DNA from: Sphingobacteriales bacterium
Lineage (GTDB): Bacteria > Bacteroidota > Bacteroidia > Chitinophagales > Chitinophagaceae
Direction of reading: 5' to 3'
DNA: 64,000 bases
Assembly: GCA_027484425.1 (NCBI GenBank)
Contig: JAIXSZ010000010.1
Span: forward strand, 1 to 64,000
Positions 35,390-41,383 of the stretch are shown here, piece after piece (position 1 is the first letter of the stretch; each line of letters opens with the position of its first letter). The notes below the pieces were generated by a model. It worked only from the letters and a program-made list of their open reading frames with translations, was not told the DNA's origin and did no database searches. A program made the translations under genes and the position numbers.

Positions 35390-35706
35390 CTGTCTTTTGC
35401 ATTGACATAATGTTTATTGAGCAATGTTGGGTTTTCATCTTTCAGGTGTTTGATAATACCTTTTGCAGTAAACCCAAGAAAGTCGCGTTGTACATCTTCT
35501 TTTTTATAAGGATGAAGTATATGCCATATAAGGTGCAAGTGGTTATTCATAATAACAAAAGCATTGAGCTGTATCCTATTTTGGGCAACAAGGAATCGGA
35601 GGCTATTGATAATAATGTCTTTGTTTTGTTCATTATCCAGCAATGGCTGCCACTGCAATATTGTTGCAGTAAAAAAGGTCAGTTCATATCTTCGAGCAGA
35701 TGACAT
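35188..35706 (-). CDS. REP-associated tyrosine transposase (RAYT)
   Basis: A 172-aa single-domain Y1 transposase of the IS200/IS605-related RAYT type. The HUH motif is MNNHLHLIW (His56, His58), and the catalytic tyrosine is probably Tyr132 in KLYYIHTNPVNAG; the WERNAL region and the closing EYKYSTAALY are also typical. Such enzymes nick and join single-stranded REP hairpins. The gene is intact, has a -7 element, and has REP hairpins on both sides (35061-35084 and 35793-35948). The ATG at 35706 (MSSARRYELTFF) is chosen because a degraded paralogue at 38.3 kb starts the same way. Confidence 0.9.
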   Translation of the reverse strand: MSSARRYELTFFTATILQWQPLLDNEQNKDIIINSLRFLVAQNRIQLNAFVIMNNHLHLIWHILHPYKKEDVQRDFLGFTAKGIIKHLKDENPTLLNKHYVNAKDRKYQIWERNALSVDIYSEEVLIQKLYYIHTNPVNAGYTSCAEEYKYSTAALYNSMPNTWDFVTPCYL

Positions 35707-35724
35707 AGTTTTAAGGAAATAAGA

Positions 35725-35732
35725 CAAATGTA
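35725..35732 (-). promoter_or_regulatory. -7 element of the RAYT gene
   Basis: On the minus strand this reads TACATTTG, 18 nt before the chosen start. No convincing TTTG at -33. Confidence 0.4.
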
Positions 35733-35792
35733 TTGTATTTTGTATGATATTTTCATGCGGTATAAATACATAGAAGTACATAACTTTCTGCC

Positions 35793-35948
35793 GTTGTTGG
35801 TCTTATTTTCTCCTGTACAACCATCTACCAACATGTTGATAATGAGAGTTTTTGAAAAAGAAGTTTAATGCTTCTTCTGAAAGTAACATAAAGTTACAGG
35901 TTGTATGAATTAATCAACGGCATCCCAGTCGATGGATTGACCAACAAC
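35793..35948 (-). repeat. REP-bounded 156-bp element, right copy
   Basis: It begins GTTGTTGGTC and ends GACCAACAAC, and is the inverted counterpart of 110-265 at equal length. It lies about 85 bp upstream of the RAYT start codon. Just beyond it (35949-35972) is the conserved flank CACGTGCCGGACAGGAAACA seen beside the other REP hairpins. Confidence 0.85.
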
Positions 35949-35973
35949 CACGTGCCGGACAGGAAACATGTGA

Positions 35974-36051
35974 TCAAATATAAAAAGGTTCAATAAATCC
36001 AAGCTTATCTTCGCCGCTACAATAAATCGATGCTGTGCAATTCTTATAATC
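35974..36051 (-). pseudogene. RAYT C-terminal remnant
   Basis: The minus strand encodes a short tail, DYKNCTASIYCSGEDKLGF then IEPFYI and a stop, which resembles the end of the RAYT pseudogene at 38.1 kb (EDYKYSTASIYSSGEDKFGF). Nothing upstream continues the gene; another repeat begins at about 36058. Confidence 0.65.
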
Positions 36052-36057
36052 ACCACT

Positions 36058-36250
36058 CGTCCCCGTTTGCAACGGGGATGCTGTGGAATGGCGTTTGTAA
36101 CGCCTCTCTCTGAGTTTGGCGTAAGTTGTACCTACGGCATGCTCGGTTGCCGGTTTCCGACCTGCTTTCCAGTTCTATAATGTGTGCCAACCCCATATAT
36201 ATGGCGCATCTTTCACCGACGGCAGGCATGGTTGCCTGTTTCAACTCATA
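36058..36250. repeat. Palindrome-rich block before mrr
   Basis: Contains the stems CCCCGTT-TGC-AACGGGG (36061-36077), GGCGTT-TGT-AACGCC (36090-36104) and CAGGC-N6-GCCTG (about 36223-36238). The stretch from 36112 (GAGTTTGGCGTAAGTTGTACC) resembles the boundary element found at 37225, 37905, 39028, 40111 and 40207 (AGTTTGGCGTATGT). No gene seen. Confidence 0.55.
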
Positions 36251-36337
36251 AGTGTTCGGAAGTTTTTTTCTTTGCTTAACTTGTATATGCATCGCCCGCA
36301 ATTATTAAATAACTTTACTGATTACAACAGAATAATA

Positions 36338-37219
36338 ATGGACATACCTAAATTTGATCAAACTTTTTTGCCTATCCTTGAAGTTCTAAAGACCGGTAAA
36401 GTATACAAGACCAGAGAGTTAATCGAAGAAGTAAAATCGAAGTTTTATACTGCACTGACAGATGACCAACTGAAACAAGAAACAAAATCAGGCGATCTAT
36501 TAATAGATAACAGAATCGCATGGGGTAAGTCATACCTAAAGAAAGGAGGATACGTGTTTTTTCCACAACGTGGACACGTCCAAATAACAGACAAGGGTAA
36601 AAATCATAAAGCTGATTTGTCGGTAAGGGAGTTAGAAAATGAGAGTACACTGTTTGAATTTTATAAACAAGAGAAGCAATCCGCTTCTGTTGACAATAAA
36701 CATACAGTAGAGATATCTTCACCTCAAGACCTTATCGATGAAGGTTTCAATAGAATTGAAAGCGATGTAAAACAAGAATTATTACAGAAATTGAAAGGAA
36801 TTGATCCTTACTTTTTTGAAAAAGTAGTCCTTAGATTACTTAAAAAAATGGGGTATGGCGAATTCATAGAAACCTCAAAATCAAATGACGGTGGGATAGA
36901 TGGCATTATTAACGAGGATAAATTAGGCCTTGATAAAATCTACATTCAAGCTAAACGATTTAATGAAGGAAAGGTCAGAGAAAAAGATATCAGAAATTTT
37001 ATTGGTGCTATGAGCGGTGACACAAACAAAGGTGTTTTTGTTACTACATCAGATTTTGACGAAAAAGCAATTGAAAAAGCACGATCAGCACATCATAAAA
37101 TAATTTGCATTGACGGACAGAAGTTGGTTAAACTCATGCTTGAATTTAATGTTGGAATTCAGGTAAAGACGACCTACGAAATAAAACAAATAGATGAGGA
37201 CTTTTTTGATGAGCAATAG
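36338..37219 (+). CDS. mrr: Mrr-family restriction endonuclease
   Basis: A 293-aa protein. Residues ~1-95 form the Mrr N-terminal winged helix (MDIPKFDQTFLPILEVLK, IAWGKSYLKKGGYV, ITDKGK). The C-terminal ~150 residues are the Mrr PD-(D/E)xK nuclease: LRLLKKMGYGEFIETSKSND, GGIDGII with the catalytic Asp near 188, and IYIQAKRF with Gln/Lys near 203-205. Mrr enzymes cut DNA bearing foreign methylation (type IV restriction). The ATG at 36338 is used because upstream codons run through the repeat block. No methyltransferase is nearby, as expected for type IV. Confidence 0.92.
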   Translation: MDIPKFDQTFLPILEVLKTGKVYKTRELIEEVKSKFYTALTDDQLKQETKSGDLLIDNRIAWGKSYLKKGGYVFFPQRGHVQITDKGKNHKADLSVRELENESTLFEFYKQEKQSASVDNKHTVEISSPQDLIDEGFNRIESDVKQELLQKLKGIDPYFFEKVVLRLLKKMGYGEFIETSKSNDGGIDGIINEDKLGLDKIYIQAKRFNEGKVREKDIRNFIGAMSGDTNKGVFVTTSDFDEKAIEKARSAHHKIICIDGQKLVKLMLEFNVGIQVKTTYEIKQIDEDFFDEQ

Positions 37220-37224
37220 TATTT

Positions 37225-37270
37225 CCCTCGCTCAGTGTAGTATAAAGTAAAATGTAGTTTGGCGTATGTA
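37225..37270 (+). repeat. Boundary element, copy a (short)
   Basis: Starts CCCTCGCTCAGTGTAGTATA, 5 bp after the mrr stop, and keeps the TAGTTTGGCGTATGT segment. It lacks the second half found in copies b-d. Confidence 0.75.
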
Positions 37271-37357
37271 ACAGCAAAGGTTAGTATCTCTAAACAAGAT
37301 CAACATGCTATTGAAGATGGTTGCAATTGTGAAAATATCAGGTAATAATATTGTTGT

Positions 37358-37897
37358 ATGAAGTATGTTTTAGAAATATTTATTCTGTTTTTCCTTTTAA
37401 GTGGTTGTGATCATAGTGTGTGTTCTGAAGAAGGAAATACATCTTTTTTCAACCTAGATAAGGACGAAATTCTTGTTTTTAGGGGTGTTAATATCGACCA
37501 TCGGTACCAACGGAAGATAACTGTGTTGACTATAGAAGTTAACGATACTCCATATGTTATCCCAACGAATGAAAGAGGTTATTCAGATTCGTTGGAACTG
37601 AAAAAGTACTATCATATTATGGAATTTGTAAATAAAAAGGGGATTGATACTACTATGGCATTCTCTTATTTAGATTCACTAACTAGCGAAATCGTCTCCA
37701 TTTTTAGAAGAGCAAAAGTAAAGAAAGTTTTTAGCCATCCATCAGGAGATGATTTTATTACATTCGTTCCATTTCAAGGTTATGAAATGATATACAAATA
37801 TGGTAATAATATAGGCAGCAGCAGAATGAGGTTTTTTTTTGATACTGCAAAAGCAATAAATGGTAATTGGTATCGCGGTGCTTGTGTTTCGGATTAG
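37358..37897 (+). CDS. Orphan lipoprotein
   Basis: A 179-aa predicted lipoprotein (FLLSGCDHS, lipid Cys17). I recognise no domain. It is rich in aromatic and charged residues, and the codons are more AT-rich than in the flanking housekeeping genes, as for the other orphan at 38.5 kb. It lies between two boundary elements and 138 bp after mrr. Transfer is plausible; function unknown. Confidence 0.65.
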   Translation: MKYVLEIFILFFLLSGCDHSVCSEEGNTSFFNLDKDEILVFRGVNIDHRYQRKITVLTIEVNDTPYVIPTNERGYSDSLELKKYYHIMEFVNKKGIDTTMAFSYLDSLTSEIVSIFRRAKVKKVFSHPSGDDFITFVPFQGYEMIYKYGNNIGSSRMRFFFDTAKAINGNWYRGACVSD

Positions 37898-37904
37898 GTA
37901 GTTT

Positions 37905-37999
37905 CCTAGCCCAGCGTAGTATAAAATAAAATCTAGTTTGGCGTATGTCTCCGACTACGTCACGGCGGCAGTCAATCTCCAGATTGACGGAACAATAAT
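37905..37999 (+). repeat. Boundary element, copy b
   Basis: Full-length copy starting 7 bp after the lipoprotein stop. It reads CCTAGCCCAGCGTAG, then AGTTTGGCGTATGTCTCCGA, and ends with the perfect stem GTCAATCT-CC-AGATTGAC. It is nearly identical to copies c and d and has the same orientation. Confidence 0.88.
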
Positions 38000-38086
38000 C
38001 TGCCCATCCTCGTTGTTCCATTTATTCATTCGGTCAACTAGAACTTCCAATAAAAATCGTTCTCCCGAACGCCTTCACTTTCTGCC

Positions 38087-38115
38087 GTTGTTGGTCTTAT
38101 TTTCTGACCAACAAC
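38087..38115. repeat. REP hairpin
   Basis: GTTGTTGGTC (38087-38096), a 9-nt loop and GACCAACAAC (38106-38115), then the flank CTCGTGCTGGACAGGAAACA shared with 35949-35968. Confidence 0.85.
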
Positions 38116-38140
38116 CTCGTGCTGGACAGGAAACACGTGA

Positions 38141-38333
38141 TCAAAAATAAAAAGGTTCAATAAATCCAAACTTGTCTTCGCCGCTACTATAAATCGATGC
38201 GGTGCTATACTTATAATCTTCGGCATATGCACATAATCCGGCTCTATCAGGATTATTGTTAAGATACATAAGATTTCGATTCATTTATGGTGGCAGTAAA
38301 AAAGTCAGCTTCATAACGCCGGGAGGATGCCAT
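38141..38333 (-). pseudogene. RAYT pseudogene with internal deletion
   Basis: It begins like the intact RAYT (MASSRRYEADFFTATI) and ends like it (MYLNNNPDRAGLCAYAEDYK, then YSTASIYSS and IEPFYF), but everything between, including the HUH motif, is missing and the two parts are in different frames. REP hairpins lie on both sides (38087-38115 and 38396-38424), as for the intact gene. Confidence 0.85.
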
Positions 38334-38395
38334 GGTGTGCAAAATATAAATTAATTTGCTAAATAATTACTATTTGTAGATTTTTCCTGCGCGAG

Positions 38396-38424
38396 GTTGT
38401 TGTTCGGAGAATAAGATCAACAAC
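38396..38424. repeat. REP hairpin, imperfect
   Basis: GTTGTTGTTC (38396-38405) pairs with GATCAACAAC (38415-38424) with one mismatch around a short loop. It is the 5'-side partner of the hairpin at 38087 around the RAYT pseudogene. Confidence 0.7.
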
Positions 38425-38475
38425 GTTGAAAAATTATTCTGATTACGGTGGTAGAATTTACCAAAACAAATAAAA

Positions 38476-39033
38476 ATGAAAACTAAACTTTTAATTGCTG
38501 TAATGCTAACCCTTTCTTACATCTCTTATTCACAGCACACAGATAGAACAGTGATATTTAGTAATGAAATAAAATATTTTATGGATTCTGTTAGAAGTCA
38601 AACTAACGGCAAATTAAATTATCATGTTTTTGTGGTTAAGTTATTCAGTCAATATCCTGACTCTAATTCCCTATGCTTTTCAATAAGTTACATAATGAAT
38701 TATGTTAATTTAAACGATCAAAATCTCAATCATTACATTAAGATTGACAGTGATTACGTTATGATCAATAGAAACGATTTTAACAGTGACGTCTTTCTAG
38801 ATTATAAAATAAAAAATAAAGATTCTGTGTGTCAAAATTTTCTTTCCCATAAATTACTGGACATTAAAAAAGGATATATTAGCTCCCACCCAGAAGGTGC
38901 AATAGTTTGTATTTCCCAAAAGAAAATAAAAAAGAAATTCTATGAATATGCTGATGACATGCCACCTCAGTTTTCAGTATTCAATATGCCTGAAGGTGTT
39001 ATTATCGAAAAGATATATGAACCTAAGCCCTAG
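38476..39033 (+). CDS. Orphan exported protein
   Basis: A 185-aa protein with a signal peptide (MKTKLLIAVMLTLSYISYSQ). No recognised domain; rich in Asn, Asp, Ser and Lys, and AT-rich in codon use. Its stop codon TAG is the TAG of the boundary element that starts at 39028, so the last residues (KP) are encoded by element DNA. Function unknown. Confidence 0.65.
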   Translation: MKTKLLIAVMLTLSYISYSQHTDRTVIFSNEIKYFMDSVRSQTNGKLNYHVFVVKLFSQYPDSNSLCFSISYIMNYVNLNDQNLNHYIKIDSDYVMINRNDFNSDVFLDYKIKNKDSVCQNFLSHKLLDIKKGYISSHPEGAIVCISQKKIKKKFYEYADDMPPQFSVFNMPEGVIIEKIYEPKP

Positions 39034-39119
39034 CCCAGCGTAGTATAAAAAATCAAGTTTGGCGTATGTCTCCGACTACGTCACGGCGGCAGTCAATCTC
39101 CAGATTGACGAAACAATAA
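39028..39119 (+). repeat. Boundary element, copy c
   Basis: CCCTAGCCCAGCGTAGTATA through the GTCAATCT-CC-AGATTGAC stem. It overlaps the stop codon of the preceding gene and has the same orientation as copies a, b, d and e. Confidence 0.88.
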
Positions 39120-39306
39120 GCTCCACTGGCTGAATTTTCCAGAACTGCCCTATGCGCAAGGGAACTCCTGACCTACACAATGGTGCCAGTTTTAAATGGT
39201 AATAGTCACTCTTGGTCTTTATTAATGCAAGCGTCCTCTTGCGATGAGTGTACTTGGTTCTACTTGTTCCTAAAGGTCAATTAGAACAACCAAGTACTTA
39301 GGTTAA
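39120..39306. other. Hairpin-rich spacer
   Basis: No gene seen. Stems include GTACTTGGTT (39250-39259) with AACCAAGTAC (39288-39297). An outer inverted pair, AAATGGTAAT (39194-39203) and ATTACCATTT (39306-39315), encloses about 120 bp and reaches into the last codons of the vapC-like pseudogene, suggesting a further small inverted-repeat element. Confidence 0.5.
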
Positions 39307-39877
39307 TTACCATTTATTTACTGCTAGTTCCCCTATTTCATCAAAATGTTTGTCTACTGTTATTAATATGTAGTCATATTGTTGAGCCACAGCAGCTATC
39401 CACACATCATTTGTGGGTATCGGTTTGCCTTTTTTATGTAGTTGTGCCATTATAGCACCATAATATATTGCTGTTTCTTCATTTACTTCCAGTAAGGAAC
39501 GATGAAAAAATAAACTCTACCGAGTAGACTAATTATTTTTCTTTTATGCGAGGCGCAAAATCTGCGAATAGCACCCTATTTAAAGACTTTTGCAACAAAG
39601 CAGAAATGGAAAAGAATAGGCTAATTGGTGGAGTTTATTTTTTCATCGTTCCTATGGTGCAAAGTTGAACAAAACTATCCAGTACCTTAAGATGTTTAGT
39701 TTTGTTCTTCACTCTATTTACGCCTACATACAACTCCCCCAATACAATAGGGCAAATCGCAAATCCATTCAACGAATGTACCTTATCTGCAATTTTCATG
39801 TTGCCACCAAAAATCTCTACAATTATATTTGTATCCAGCAAATACTTATTTCCAGTCTTGTGTATGGACGATTTCAC
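39307..39877 (-). pseudogene. vapC-like PIN toxin gene interrupted by a MITE
   Basis: Two parts of one PIN-domain gene. The N-terminal part (39877 down to 39653) encodes YLLDTNIIVEIFG through VLGELYVGV and VQLCTI. The C-terminal part (39494 down to 39307) encodes LEVNEETAIYYGAIMAQLHK, IPTNDVWIAAVAQQ and ITVDKHF. Removing the 158-bp insert and one TA joins them in frame as ...QLCTI-LEVNEE..., a normal ~136-aa VapC-type toxin. As it stands the frame stops inside the insert after 80 residues, losing the C-terminal active-site acid, so the toxin should be inactive. Confidence 0.88.
39495..39652. mobile_element. 158-bp MITE with TA duplication
   Basis: Perfect 22-bp terminal inverted repeats lie at 39496-39517 (starts GGAACGATG) and 39631-39652 (ends CATCGTTCC). 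TA flanks both sides (39493-39494 and 39653-39654), the target duplication of IS630/Tc1-mariner transposons. The interior has no coding capacity. It is inserted in the PIN toxin gene. The parent transposon is not in the window. Confidence 0.88.
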
Positions 39878-40073
39878 AGGTTTCAGCTATAGCTTTTTTT
39901 ACTTGTTTAGTTTCTTTTTCAGACAGCAATCCCACAAAATCATAAATACTCATTTTATTAGCTTCATTATCCTTTGCTTTTTTCAACACCCCTTCTAGCG
40001 CACTCAATGTAGGCTCGTCATTAATCCTTAGCACCTCTTCTATAAGGTGTATTTTTCTCGATTCACGCAGCAT
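39846..40073 (-). CDS. Antitoxin partner of the broken PIN toxin
   Basis: A 75-aa protein (MLRESRKIHLIEEVLRINDE, later FVGLLSEKETKQVKKAI). It resembles small helical antitoxins of Bacteroidota paired with PIN toxins. Its 3' end overlaps the toxin start by 32 bp. It is intact although the toxin is not. A -7 element lies 23 nt upstream. Confidence 0.7.
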   Translation of the reverse strand: MLRESRKIHLIEEVLRINDEPTLSALEGVLKKAKDNEANKMSIYDFVGLLSEKETKQVKKAIAETCEIVHTQDWK

Positions 40074-40095
40074 TTATCAGGTGTTTTATTTACAG

Positions 40096-40103
40096 CAAAT
40101 ATA
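40096..40103 (-). promoter_or_regulatory. -7 element of the antitoxin gene
   Basis: On the minus strand this reads TATATTTG, a TAnnTTTG match, 23 nt before the antitoxin start. It lies next to boundary element copy d. Confidence 0.4.
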
Positions 40104-40110
40104 AATATTT

Positions 40111-40206
40111 CCCCTAGCTCAGCGTAGTATAAAATAAAATGTAGTTTGGCGTATGTCTCCGACTACGTCACGGCGGCAGTCAATCTCCAGATTGACGAAA
40201 CAATTA
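40111..40206 (+). repeat. Boundary element, copy d
   Basis: Full-length copy, CCCCTAGCTCAGCGTAG to AGATTGACGAAACAATTAG, nearly identical to copies b and c. It lies between the two toxin-antitoxin modules. Confidence 0.88.
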
Positions 40207-40254
40207 GCCCTAGCTCAGCGTGGTATAAAATAAAATGTGGTGTGGCGTATGCCC
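40207..40254 (+). repeat. Boundary element, copy e (short)
   Basis: CCCTAGCTCAGCGTGGTATA to GGCGTATG follows copy d directly as a tandem partial copy, then diverges, as copy a does. Confidence 0.78.
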
Positions 40255-40357
40255 GATCTAAGCGTAGAATGATTTAATACATACAACATTATTTATCGTG
40301 TCGTTGAAATAGTCTTTTACTTCCTCAATTCTTCAATAAGCACGTGCTGTTTTATTC

Positions 40358-40741
40358 TTAAATATTCCTTGGATTTATTATTCGCAGACCTTGTACACCC
40401 TCAAAATTAGCATCACTACTAATTAAGATTAAGTTATTCACAATTGCTGTAGCAGCTATAATGGCATCTGGAGTTTTTATTTTTCTAGACCTACGTATAG
40501 ACACGCATTGCTGAACTACCTGTGGCGTAACACCCCAAATAGTAGAATCCCCTATAAACTCACGTAAAATTCGTTCTTTGTCCTTATCTGCGTTTATCCA
40601 CGACAACGCCTCTATCTCAGTTATCACCGACAAGTTTGGAATAGCATCTATGACTTTCCCCAAAAAATCTAACGCACTTACAGTCAGTGTTTCTGAAAAA
40701 TAACCAGAAATTACATTAGTATCTATCAAATATTCTCCCAT
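40358..40741 (-). CDS. PIN-domain toxin, VapC-like
   Basis: A 127-aa PIN-domain ribonuclease. First acid: YLIDTNVISGYF (Asp7). Second: ITEIEALSW (Glu about 42). Third: TPDAIIAATAIVNN (Asp about 93). Fourth: LISSDANFE. Intact, typical length. It overlaps the upstream antitoxin by 16 bp, so production is probably coupled. Confidence 0.88.
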   Translation of the reverse strand: MGEYLIDTNVISGYFSETLTVSALDFLGKVIDAIPNLSVITEIEALSWINADKDKERILREFIGDSTIWGVTPQVVQQCVSIRRSRKIKTPDAIIAATAIVNNLILISSDANFEGVQGLRIINPRNI

Positions 40742-40938
40742 TCCCCGCGCATATTTTCAACATGGTTGTCCATACTATGAGCATCTTCTTTAGTAAATAC
40801 TCCTTTATATTTATCAGAGAGTTTTACCGTACTTTCCACCACATTTTCTTTTACTATCCGCAATACATTCAGTAATTCTAAATCACGTAAAAGATGTAGT
40901 CCTGTTTCATTATTTATTTCTACTAGTACAGTTTGCAT
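40726..40938 (-). CDS. Antitoxin of the second module
   Basis: A 70-aa protein (MQTVLVEINNETGLHLLRDL, then IVKENVVESTVKLSDKYKGV). A short N-terminal strand is followed by helices, as in small Bacteroidota antitoxins paired with PIN toxins. It precedes and overlaps the toxin. Family name uncertain. Confidence 0.72.
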   Translation of the reverse strand: MQTVLVEINNETGLHLLRDLELLNVLRIVKENVVESTVKLSDKYKGVFTKEDAHSMDNHVENMRGEWENI

Positions 40939-41383
40939 ATAGCCCCATTTTTTTTAAACATTTTTTTAACCCTGTATTTGATATCGATTTTAACCAAGGT
41001 CAAATAGAATCTAGTAATCCAAAGTTACATGTTTTCCACTAGTGTCTACATTTATGCCAATTTTTCCCTCTGGCGATGATACCAAAAATCGCTACCGTCT
41101 ACCACAAATTCCTTAACCAGCCCCAAAGGGGCGCGATATCACAGCGGTGGGCATCGCCCACCGTAAACCCCCGAAAACACCACCAAAAAACACCCCTTCC
41201 GGACACCTTCACCAAAACTGGTTAAAAATCGGCTATAACCCGTGCCCAGAGCGGAAACCATTTTTTATGATATACACGTAGCTGTATATGATAGTGCGAA
41301 AAGCGTAGTATCATAGATTCCCAATTTGTCGTTGTCGAAGGCTCAATTCACCTTTGTGCCCTAAACACTAAAAATCCTAAACC
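40939..41383. other. Intergenic with REP-like hairpins
   Basis: No gene seen. At 41118-41165 there are two adjacent stems, CCCC-AAA-GGGG and CGGTGGGC-ATC-GCCCACCG (41145-41163), joined by GCGCGATATCACAG; this resembles a hairpin pair seen repeatedly in Bacteroidota intergenic DNA. No clear promoter for the HTH gene downstream, though CACCTTTG at 41349-41356 is a near match to the -7 element. Confidence 0.5.

Noticed and set aside
34290-35405. Plus-strand frames of 77-188 aa with repeated segments
   Set aside because: They are antisense readings of the triplicated RAYT tail and REP hairpins.
37225-40254. True integron attC sites
   Set aside because: Core sequences deviate from RYYYAAC/GTTRRRY, the element is not one long imperfect palindrome and no integrase gene is in the window. 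Kept only as a cassette-like observation.
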